DNA of 22,407 nucleotides from positions 1-22,407 of the IMG/VR virus record IMGVR_UViG_3300030106_003059; one strand, 5' to 3'. Positions 10,910 through 19,300 of the stretch are shown here, in pieces; position 1 is the first letter of the stretch, and each line of letters starts with the position of its first letter. Made by a program: the position numbers and the translations under genes. The notes below the pieces were generated by a model. That model worked only from the letters and a program-made list of their open reading frames with translations, was not told the origin of the DNA and made no database searches. The DNA is from a virus.

Positions 10910-11046
10910 AATACTGCGGTGACACTAACAACGGTGGCACCAGGGTTCCGTGCCAGTGCTACTTGTTTGGCATCTTCATAGTCAGTTGCGATGACAATTT
11001 CATCAAAGACTTTGCCTGCTTTGAAGAGTTGAACTTTGACTTTCAT
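10906..11046 (-). CDS. Small cyanophage-type protein (46 aa)
   Basis: A 46-residue frame: MKVKVQLFKAGKVFDEIVIA, TDYEDAKQVALARNPGATVV, SVTAVF. The layout strand-strand-helix-strand (KVKVQLF, FDEIVIA, YEDAKQVALARNP, TVVSVTAVF) is compact and of a type I recall as very common in T4-like cyanophages, without known function. It begins two bases after the helicase stop and overlaps the TTG start of the next gene. Confidence 0.75.
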   Translation of the reverse strand: MKVKVQLFKAGKVFDEIVIATDYEDAKQVALARNPGATVVSVTAVF

Positions 11047-11048
11047 AA

Positions 11049-12212
11049 TTAACGACGGATAGTAGAGATGGCGGGTTGACCCTGCTCAAATACAGTGTCT
11101 ACGACCGCCTGGACGGACCTGGCGGTGCCTACACCCACTTTATCATAGACAGGCACACAAACCAAGCCAAAGGTCTTGTGACGGTCTCCTAACCGGATCA
11201 CACGACCGATTGATTGAGAGATACCGATGCAGTCCATGTTACGCATAAAGAGCACTGCTTCCAGACCGTTGACATTGATGCCCTCAGATAGGATAGAGTG
11301 GTGGATTACCACGAAACGCTTCTCAGGGTCTTTGCCCCAGGCATTGAGAGTCTTGAAGAACTCATCCCTATCAACCTTGACACCATCAATAAAGGCACCA
11401 GTTTTTGACGTGATGTAGAGGCAAGAGTATCCACGCTCACGCAGTTGATGGTAGAAGTCAGACTCTGCCAGCAGTTTGACAATCTGACGTGTTGACCTAG
11501 CAGCAATCAGGATTTTGTTCAGAGAATTGCCATCAATCGTATCCAGCAGGTTCTGACAGTCAGACTGTTTGAAGTCACCCTGAGGCAGTTCCGTGATGGA
11601 GACCTTAGGTGGGAGGATGTAACCCTCTTCCACAAGTTTGGGCGCAGGTACATTACAAATTACCTGCCCGTAGACTTCACCATCATTCATCCCAGGTTTG
11701 AAGATGCTAACACTGTGTTTAGGTGTGGCAGTGAAGAAGTAACAACGCTCAGCATCATTGCTGAAGTGTTCTGTAGCAGGAAAGAAGTTACGCTTTACAG
11801 AGTTGTGTGCTTCATCAAAGTAGATGGTATGAGCGTTGATACCAGACTCCTGAACCCTGTGAAGGGAATGATAGGTGGTAAAGATCAGTTGCTTACAGTA
11901 TGCCTGATCGCTCCACCGTTTGATGTAAGAAGACTTTGTAGTGCTAAAGTGTTCTGTTTCACCACTATGAACGTGGAGAACAGCAGCATCATCAATATGC
12001 TCCAAGAACTCAGAGCACAACTGTTGTGCCAACAGGATACGAGGAGCAACTACAACAATGATGCCAGCATCATGAACTGCGAAGTGGTCAAGAGCATCCT
12101 GAATCATACAGATAGTCTTACCACCACCTGTAGGGATGATGACTTGACCTTTGTTGTACTTCAACATCGCATCACACGCTTGACGCTGATGGGGACGAAG
12201 GGTGATGGTCAT
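11049..12212 (-). CDS. Superfamily II DEAH-box helicase
   Basis: A 387-residue protein with the ordered motifs of an SF2 helicase: Q-motif-like RPHQRQAC (6-13), Walker A PTGGGKT (27-33), motif Ia VVVAPRILLAQQ (53-64), DEAH (133-136), motif III FTATP (160-164), and motif VI QSIGRVIRLG in the C-terminal half. It is similar in type to the helicase module of type I/III restriction enzymes and to phage UvsW-like helicases. It would use ATP to remodel DNA or RNA, for example in recombination-dependent replication. It is shorter than typical UvsW (about 500 residues). It has its own extended -10 promoter and a short leader of about 15 bases, and heads the small-gene array. Confidence 0.9.
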   Translation of the reverse strand: MTITLRPHQRQACDAMLKYNKGQVIIPTGGGKTICMIQDALDHFAVHDAGIIVVVAPRILLAQQLCSEFLEHIDDAAVLHVHSGETEHFSTTKSSYIKRWSDQAYCKQLIFTTYHSLHRVQESGINAHTIYFDEAHNSVKRNFFPATEHFSNDAERCYFFTATPKHSVSIFKPGMNDGEVYGQVICNVPAPKLVEEGYILPPKVSITELPQGDFKQSDCQNLLDTIDGNSLNKILIAARSTRQIVKLLAESDFYHQLRERGYSCLYITSKTGAFIDGVKVDRDEFFKTLNAWGKDPEKRFVVIHHSILSEGINVNGLEAVLFMRNMDCIGISQSIGRVIRLGDRHKTFGLVCVPVYDKVGVGTARSVQAVVDTVFEQGQPAISTIRR

Positions 12213-12233
12213 TGGGTTTGGTGTCTTGCAGAT

Positions 12234-12242
12234 ATTATAGCA
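12234..12242 (-). promoter_or_regulatory. Extended -10 promoter of the helicase gene
   Basis: The minus strand carries TGCTATAAT, a perfect TGnTATAAT element. The start of transcription would be near 12227, only about 15 bases before the ATG at 12212, and no Shine-Dalgarno sequence is seen there. The -35 region is weak. Confidence 0.5.
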
Positions 12243-12309
12243 CGCTTCTACCGATGAACCCTATTGTGTTTGAGCTCATGATGTTCCCATCAACCGCTAC
12301 AAGGCAGAG

Positions 12310-12336
12310 TCTATAGGGATTCCATCAACTTGTCAA
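12310..12336 (-). promoter_or_regulatory. Possible sigma70 promoter (TTGACA / TATAGA)
   Basis: The minus strand has a perfect TTGACA (12331-12336), inside the last codons of the oxygenase gene, followed by TATAGA (12310-12315) after 15 bases. The spacing is shorter than the ideal 17, so this is less certain than the extended -10 site downstream. Confidence 0.3.
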
Positions 12337-12969
12337 GCTTCCATTCTTGTTTGTAGCTCGACATCCGAAGAAAGATGTGATAGCATATCTACCGTTGCCT
12401 TCAAAGTAATCCGAACCCTTGATGGAGACCTTTCTAACTCCGTGTTCTACCCAACCAGGAAAAATGACCATGCTATTATTGTTACATGGAACTTTGAAGT
12501 CATATTCAGGGAAAATTAAATCACCACCAGAAAATTTCTTTGGTTCTTTATAGAAATATGAAAATGCCAAGAATTGAAAGTCTCTATCTGTATGTGGATC
12601 ATAGTATTCACCATCATGATAATATCTGACTTTAGTGCAGTCCCAGTTTGATTTTGGTGCTATCCTGCAACATGGATGAATCTCTGAAAAATTATTCAAC
12701 ACTCCAGAGTCAAACAATTTTCTATTGACAGTAAGAATGTTCGATATAGATCTGTGCCCCTCATATACATCATCTAGAATGAGTGCCTTTGCATTTGTAT
12801 TTTCAATGACACCACCATAATCTCGTGCATCCATCAACTTATTTGGTTTTGTAAGGAACTTTAATTCCTCCCATATAAGATCTAGTTCAGATTCATTGTA
12901 AAAATTCTCGATGACCATTAAAGGAAATGGTTCTTGATGAACTGTTGCCTCTAGAATTTCACTTCTCAT
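12325..12969 (-). CDS. 2OG-Fe(II) oxygenase, prolyl-hydroxylase-like
   Basis: A 214-residue protein with the iron-binding triad of the 2-oxoglutarate/Fe(II) dioxygenases: His126-x-Asp128 in YYDPHTDRD and His176 in GWVEHGVR. Arg194 in NGRYAITSFF probably holds 2-oxoglutarate. Between them lies FSGGDLIFPEYD, typical of the double-stranded beta-helix core. It would hydroxylate a protein or small molecule with oxygen and 2-oxoglutarate. The frame can be extended to a GTG at 13044, but the ATG at 12969 gives an 11-base overlap with the upstream gene and is preferred. It follows a second oxygenase gene. Confidence 0.85.
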   Translation of the reverse strand: MRSEILEATVHQEPFPLMVIENFYNESELDLIWEELKFLTKPNKLMDARDYGGVIENTNAKALILDDVYEGHRSISNILTVNRKLFDSGVLNNFSEIHPCCRIAPKSNWDCTKVRYYHDGEYYDPHTDRDFQFLAFSYFYKEPKKFSGGDLIFPEYDFKVPCNNNSMVIFPGWVEHGVRKVSIKGSDYFEGNGRYAITSFFGCRATNKNGSLTS

Positions 12970-13561
12970 TATTTTCAAATTTAACTGTATCGTTAGGTGT
13001 TGGTTGTATCCATCCCCATGAAGTAGCGAGATATTTTGTGCCACCTAGAGGAGGATTGCCCCTGTGTGTATGAGTATATTGACAAGGGAAGATAATTACA
13101 TCACCAGTTGATGCTTTTTCTCGTTTATTAAGATATAAAAATTCGGTCTCTCCCCCATCAAAGTCATCATTCAAGTAAGTTTGCACGACAAATGTTCTAC
13201 CACAACTTAAGTAATCACCATTCTCGTAGTGCCATGCATGAAATCCTGCACCTGCCTCAAGTTTTTTTATTTTACAATCATAAATTAAAAATTTTCTCTG
13301 ACCTAATACAGTGTATTTTTGTAGGTATTGATCTACGCAAGTCTTTAACTTGGGAAACATCAATTTGTTAACTCTAGTTGCTGATGCAAAACTAACCTCA
13401 AAGTCAACATTTACGTTGATTGACTTTTGATCCTGTAAGTGTGGATTTTGTTCTGTTCTAAACAACCTCTGTGTTTCTTCAAAAAATTCTATTTCTTGAA
13501 TGATGTCTCTACACTCTTGTCGCGTAAAAGTCTCTTTATAGCGACAAATAAAATCGTCCAT
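12959..13561 (-). CDS. 2OG-Fe(II) oxygenase, prolyl 4-hydroxylase-like
   Basis: A 200-residue protein. AWHYENGD gives His111-x-Glu113 (an HxE form of the usual HxD), GGETEFLYL marks the core strands, and THTHRGNPP gives the distal His166. Lys176, ten residues later, is placed like the 2-oxoglutarate-binding Lys of prolyl 4-hydroxylases. From memory, related proteins are frequent in T4-like cyanophages, and the substrate is unknown. The gene lies just after the glycine-rich structural gene. Its end overlaps the second oxygenase gene by 11 bases, so the two are probably made together. Confidence 0.85.
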   Translation of the reverse strand: MDDFICRYKETFTRQECRDIIQEIEFFEETQRLFRTEQNPHLQDQKSINVNVDFEVSFASATRVNKLMFPKLKTCVDQYLQKYTVLGQRKFLIYDCKIKKLEAGAGFHAWHYENGDYLSCGRTFVVQTYLNDDFDGGETEFLYLNKREKASTGDVIIFPCQYTHTHRGNPPLGGTKYLATSWGWIQPTPNDTVKFENNEK

Positions 13562-13590
13562 GATAAAAGTGATACTAATACTACTATGTA

Positions 13591-14478
13591 TCAGTATGCT
13601 TGCTGTCCTATTCCACCAGCACCACCAGATCCATTACTTTCTTTTTTGTTTTTTCCACCAGTAGCATTTGCACCTTCTCCACCATTAGAACCACCATTAC
13701 CACCGCTGCCGCCTTCTGCCTCAGAATCGTCCTCTCCTGCGCGACCAGATCCACCGGTCGTTAGATTTCCCGAACTACCTCCACCATTTCCACCACCACC
13801 AGTTCCGGCAGGGAGTCCATTTCCTCCTCCACCGCCACCACCTTCGGCGTCATTTCTATCACCCCAGTCATTTTGCTCTGCCCTGGAACCTCCTCCACCG
13901 CCACCGCCACCTGCGGTGATATATCCCAAATTGTTAATTGTTGCGCCAGACAAATATCTTAATCCATTAGATCCAGCTCCACCATTACCACCACTATTAC
14001 TTCCACCATTACCACCTCTACCTGCGACAACTCCATCAGAACTAACATCAATCGTCATAGATGTATCAGATGGCCAGTATGCAGAATTTCCAGTCTGAAA
14101 TGCCCAGTCACTAGAAGATGCACCATCACTTCTGTATGTACCAGTTATGTTGATAAAGATTTTTTTTCCGCCCTGCCATGAAGTAGAATTTCTTGTTGGT
14201 TGAGATCTAAGTCCACCAATAACAACACTATCATTATCATAATCTGCAGAGGCAAGAGTGCCACCTTCACATTTAACGACGATATTTAATTTTTTACCAT
14301 AAAAATCACTAAATTTAATCTGACCAGATTGAGGGACACTAGTGTCTAATGGTAAGTTTGATAATGAACCTACAGATTGAGAGACACGGAAAGCACCAAG
14401 ATTTTTACCCGAGGGCATTCCGAACTCATTAGTAATTTCAGTAAATGATAGTGATGATCCTGAACTTTTAATAGTCAT
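13591..14478 (-). CDS. Glycine-rich tail-fibre adhesin-like protein
   Basis: A 295-residue protein in two parts. Residues 1-70 form a small module (LSFTEITNEFGMPSGKNLGA ... SGQIKFSDFYGKK), a type often found at the start of phage tail and particle proteins. From about residue 150 the sequence is dominated by glycine runs (for example AGGGGGGGGS and GGGGGGGNG) with Ser, Asn and Asp between them. Glycine-rich loops on a small base recall the gp38-type receptor-binding adhesins of T-even phages, but no homology can be shown here. The start at 14478 shares one base with the stop of the fibre gene upstream (TAATG); a longer frame to 14496 is unneeded. Host recognition is the likely role. Confidence 0.7.
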   Translation of the reverse strand: MTIKSSGSSLSFTEITNEFGMPSGKNLGAFRVSQSVGSLSNLPLDTSVPQSGQIKFSDFYGKKLNIVVKCEGGTLASADYDNDSVVIGGLRSQPTRNSTSWQGGKKIFINITGTYRSDGASSSDWAFQTGNSAYWPSDTSMTIDVSSDGVVAGRGGNGGSNSGGNGGAGSNGLRYLSGATINNLGYITAGGGGGGGGSRAEQNDWGDRNDAEGGGGGGGNGLPAGTGGGGNGGGSSGNLTTGGSGRAGEDDSEAEGGSGGNGGSNGGEGANATGGKNKKESNGSGGAGGIGQQAY

Positions 14479-16304
14479 TAGTGTAAGTCTACCCAAGAAC
14501 TACCGACATAAACTTGAAGTTTATTATCTGTTGTATTGTAAATAACAGACCCTGTAGCTGTTGCAATCCCGGTTGAATACAAATTATTTCTAGTTGTCGT
14601 GGTCATATTGGGGAAAACAGCAGGTCTTTGTGCAAACTTCAAGTCTAAAGAGTTTGTGGGATTTGTGGTCCCAATTCCCACGCCACCAGCGTCTGTAACT
14701 ACAAATTTGTTTTGAGCTTCAGAGTTTACATTTACAACAACATCCGATGCTACTCCAACTGCTGAAGCACCAACTCTTACAGAAAATACAGGAACATCGG
14801 TATATCCTGTTCCAGAAACCTCTAATTTAGTTATTGTGGAAGCTCCACCAACAACTCTTGCCTTTAATTCGGCAGTTTCTGCTGGATCTTGATTGGCAGA
14901 AGGAACTCTAAGAATTACATTACCACCATTTGCAGATTCAACATTACCTCTCAAAGATGCGGTGATGTTTGCACCAGAACTTAGGTTAAGATTTCCACCC
15001 ACTGTCAAGTTACCACCAGTTTCTACGGTAGTTTCAAAATATGCAGCACCAGTGAATGTAGAAATACCCTGAACACTTAACAAATGTGCCGGATCTGTTA
15101 TTCCTATTCCTAATCTACCCTCTTTAGTAAGGGTCATTAAACGAGAATTGTTTGCTCCTTTATGCCAATGGAAATCTCCAGTAGCAGCATTTGAATTAGC
15201 AGCACTCAGATGGAAATTAAAATTATGTGCACCATAATTGATTAAATCTAACGATGTGTCATTACTATATGGGAAACCGGAACCACCTCCATATCTAAAT
15301 TCTGCATTATCTGTATTGCTAGTTCCTGGTTCTCTACCAACAGTTACACTTGCCGTTGAAGTATCGCTCGTAACCTGAAGTTCTGTGGCACCAGTAGCTC
15401 TCTGTTGGAATGTGTTGGCAGGTGAGGCAGTTCCAATTCCTAAGGAGGATACTGTTAGTGATGTTCCAACAATAGATGTTGTTGTAATAGATGTTGCTGT
15501 AATAATACCTACACCACTTGTAAGATTTACAGAATTTGCTGTAATCTGTGAAGCGGAGACAGTTCCAACTGTAATGTTGGGCGAACCTATCAGACCTCTG
15601 GCAGTTGTGGCAATACCAACAACATTGCCGGTTACATTTCCTGTTAAATTACCACTAAAACTTCCACTAAAAGTGGTTGCTGTGATGACACCAAGAGTTG
15701 CTGTAATGTTGCTACCAACTTTCAGGTCAGTGAATGTAGAAACACCTGTGGAGTTTATATTTCCTCTGACAGCACCAGTAAACTTATCTCCGACAAATTG
15801 GGTAGCAGTGACAACACCAGTTGCTTTGATGTGACCCAGAGAACTGATACCGACACCACCAGGAAGAGTTCCAGCAAGTAATGGATTTCCACCAACTTGA
15901 AGATCTATCTGAGGATTGTTGGTTGCTATACCAACAAATCCTGTTTTGCGATAGATACTACCACTAACAGTTACCCATTGTGATGTTGGAATGTTCGTTA
16001 AATTTGAACCATCACCATAATAAGTAACAACACCAGAAACAGCAGTAACAATACCTGCCGTGTCAACATGTAAATTACCGATGGAACCTGAAGCAATCGT
16101 AGTTACACCAGTTACTTCTAAGTTCTTGATAATACCACTTGATGCAGTAACGAGACCGACAACTTTAGCAGTTCCTCTTACATCCAAGAGCTCAGTTGGT
16201 ATGGTAGTACCGATACCAACCAAGCCGTTAGCGTTTACAACTAAGTTATCATCATCAACTTGAACACCATTACGAAAATTAAACGATTTTCTATAATTCG
16301 CCAT
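14478..16304 (-). CDS. Tail-fibre-like repetitive structural protein
   Basis: A 608-residue protein composed of short beta repeats typical of phage fibres and other elongated virion proteins. Recurrent units include GVVTATQFVGD, YYGDGSNLTNI, GNLTGNVTGNVVG, and VGIGTTNP/LGIGTASP-type turns. The N terminus (MANYRKSFNFRNGVQVDDDN) probably joins the fibre to the particle, and the C terminus (SVIYNTTDNKLQVYVGSSWV) is a common fibre-end motif. I see no enzymatic domain. A late promoter motif lies just upstream, overlapping the stop of the large gene before it, and a CAGAG ribosome binding site precedes the ATG. Confidence 0.85.
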   Translation of the reverse strand: MANYRKSFNFRNGVQVDDDNLVVNANGLVGIGTTIPTELLDVRGTAKVVGLVTASSGIIKNLEVTGVTTIASGSIGNLHVDTAGIVTAVSGVVTYYGDGSNLTNIPTSQWVTVSGSIYRKTGFVGIATNNPQIDLQVGGNPLLAGTLPGGVGISSLGHIKATGVVTATQFVGDKFTGAVRGNINSTGVSTFTDLKVGSNITATLGVITATTFSGSFSGNLTGNVTGNVVGIATTARGLIGSPNITVGTVSASQITANSVNLTSGVGIITATSITTTSIVGTSLTVSSLGIGTASPANTFQQRATGATELQVTSDTSTASVTVGREPGTSNTDNAEFRYGGGSGFPYSNDTSLDLINYGAHNFNFHLSAANSNAATGDFHWHKGANNSRLMTLTKEGRLGIGITDPAHLLSVQGISTFTGAAYFETTVETGGNLTVGGNLNLSSGANITASLRGNVESANGGNVILRVPSANQDPAETAELKARVVGGASTITKLEVSGTGYTDVPVFSVRVGASAVGVASDVVVNVNSEAQNKFVVTDAGGVGIGTTNPTNSLDLKFAQRPAVFPNMTTTTRNNLYSTGIATATGSVIYNTTDNKLQVYVGSSWVDLH

Positions 16305-16322
16305 CTCTGGATGCTTTTCTAG

Positions 16323-19300
16323 TTATTTATGGTGCTCATCAACTTTCGCATTAAGTTGTTTGATTGCCTCAATGAGCAGAGGCACAAGTTTTTCATAACG
16401 AACCGCCATGTATCCATCCTCTCTAGTTGTATAGAGACCTGGTAAATCAAGACCTGCAACTTCCTGAGCGATGACACCAATGTCAAGTCCTTCTTTATCG
16501 GACTTATCATTCCATTCAAATGTATTACCACTAAGACTTAAGACCTTAGCGATAGCATCTTCAATAGGTTCAACATTATCTTTCAATCTTTGGTCAGAAG
16601 AGGAGAAGGCGATAAGATCACCTGTAAACGTACCATTACCAGCAACCGAAAGATTACTAGCAACCGAAAGAGCACCAGCAACCGAAAGAGCACCAGCAAA
16701 TGTATGGGTGCCAGTTCCATTAACATCAAGGTTGTCATTGACTACGAGTGTGCCACCAGCAGAGTCAAGAGTGAGATTACCAGTTGTGGTATCAATCGTG
16801 TTATCTGTAGTATCAGCAATTTGGATATTACCGAAGGTAGCACCAGTTGCTAAAACTGTACCAGTTACATTAACACCAGTGGTGTTTGCCTGGATTCTAG
16901 TTGTTCCATTAGCATCTACAAGTGATGTTTGGTCAATACCTGTCAGATTTGAACCATCACCAAAGAAACTGGTGGCAGTGACATTACCACCAACATGGAG
17001 GTTCTTATCAATTCCGACACCACCATCTACAGTCAGAGCACCAGTTCCAACACTGGTAGACTGAGTAGTGTCAGTGATGTTGAAGACACCTCTAACTTTT
17101 ACAGAAGCATCAACATCAATGTCTTCGTTGAACTTTGTCTCGCCATTGAAAGTAACAGGACCATCAAACTGAGACAGAACTGTGCCAGAGTTACCACCCT
17201 CAACAATAAGTCTCTCTTTGACGATAACTTCATCAAAGACTACACTGTTGACGCTAGTATCTTCACCAGTTACAGTTGGGATAGGAATATCAAAGGTCTT
17301 CTCTTTACCGGTGGCAGAGTTAATCTTCTTGTTACCGATGTAGAAGTCACCATCGTTGTTCATACCAGTGTAAACAACGATACCACAATTCTTCTCTTGT
17401 GCTTGTGCCAGAGTCTCCTCTTCTTCGTTCAGAGATCTGACCTGAACTTGAGGAAGTGCGGTAGAATAGTTACCTGGACCATAACCAAGGTATTCAAATG
17501 TATGACCAGATGCTCTCAAATATGTTGGTCTGTGGAACTCAATCGCCTTGAGTTCAACTTTCTTGATGAGTGCTCCACCAGAATGATTCTCCTTAACTGT
17601 ACCCATGGCACCACGGATAACAGTCATTTCATTACCACCAGAGCCACTTAAGACATTGCTGGTGACTCGCATAATCTCATTGTCAACTTGGAAGTAAGAA
17701 CCAAGTTCAAATCTAGCAGCGGTGGCAACACCAACATTTGTCGTCTTGACGTGAATGGTGGTCTCATCACTAATGTTGGACTGGAGAATAGCAGTCTCAT
17801 TACCGAAGAACGACAGACCTCTAGAACCAAGGTTTTCACCATTCTTATCAGATGTCAGATCATTAGCAGAAAGTCCATGCTTCAGCAAGAACTTAGGTCC
17901 ATGGATTATAACACCAACACCAACATTTGCTGTGACTGTGGTTGTGGTGACACCAGTTACATCATAATGTCCAAGGTTAGCGTCACTGCTATTCTTGATG
18001 GTCAGTCTATTACCAACTACGAAACCGTGTGGTTCAGTTGTTGTGAATGTAGTGATACCAGATGTAATTGTGGTGGTCGCAGTAGAAACTGTAATCTCAG
18101 GAGCAATGTTGATAAGATACTGACCCTGAATTGGTCTAGCATCAGTGTTACTGATGGCAATGGCAACCTGATTCTTACTAGGAACACCAGTGATTCTGAA
18201 GTGTCCGCTAGTGTGAGTGCCAATACCAGTCAGTTGAATTGTGTTACCAATGACAGTAGAGATTCCAGAGGTAGTAATAGTAATACCACCACCAGTTCCA
18301 CTACCAACTCTAGAAGTATCAAAATCTAACTCTTCATTGTTTGTGTATCCAGAACCACCAGAGGTGATGTCAACATTAGATACAGCACCATTAGCAACAA
18401 CAACTCTTGCTGTAGCACCGTCCCATGTGAATGTACCGTTGTTTAACAGTTTGACGTTGTGATATGTGCCGTTTGTATATCCAGAACCACCAGTCAGGGC
18501 ACTGTAAGTTACAATACCGTTGAAGTTGTGGTTCTCATGGAATGTAATCGTGGCAACACCAACAGTGTTTGATGTGAAGGATGTTGTGACACCAGAAATA
18601 GTAAGACCAATACCAAGTGTAGGAAGAAGACTGTCAATACTTTCTCTAGTAATACTCTTCTTCAGGTCACTTGTTGTTACATCACCGACTGGTGATCTCA
18701 TTGCAAAGGATTGAGCAGACTCTGGATCGTCATCTACATTATCTTTATCCTGTTGTGGATAAAGATCATCAACTTTCTGACTGAAGTAGTGTGATGTATA
18801 TTCTGTAGGAATCTCATTATTAGCGTTCAGAACATACAGGTGGTAGATACCATCACTTACATTCTCAACATATGGTGTGATGACTTCGTTTCTATAGATG
18901 TAGAAGTTACCTTTCCAGTCAGTTCTCTCAAATCTAGGTAGAGCAATCGTTCTGGTGCTGGTATTGTTAGTGAAGATTCCACCATTATGGGTGATGCTAT
19001 CAACGTCAGTTGTGGAGTGGGTGAATGTCTTTTCATTAGGAATAGAAAGAACAGTGAAGACACCATTGTATCCTTTGTTCTCAGTGCCAGCGGTATTACC
19101 TGTGCTGGTAACATTCTTAATTGTAATCTTTTCACCAACTTTGATGTTGTGTGGAATCTCCGAAATTACAGTTACAGTAGAACCTGAAGTAGAACAGGTG
19201 CTGATGAACCTTGGATTTCTATTGAAGTCTGGATCAGAAGTTGTGATGCCAGTAGCAGTGAAGTCAGAGTCAGATCTCAAAGATGTAGTGCTGGATTCTT

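Noticed and set aside
12220-12330. A terminator between the second oxygenase and the helicase
   Set aside because: No GC-rich stem with a T-run could be found; only promoter-like elements are visible, so transcription may read through into the helicase gene.
13439-14098. A 219-codon proline-rich plus-strand frame
   Set aside because: It is the complement of the glycine-rich gene: glycine codons on one strand read as proline on the other. It has no ribosome binding site and every supported gene is on the minus strand.
15385-15834. A 149-codon plus-strand frame in the fibre gene
   Set aside because: Val/Pro/Thr-rich mirror image of the repeated fibre sequence; no start signal and antisense to a clear gene.
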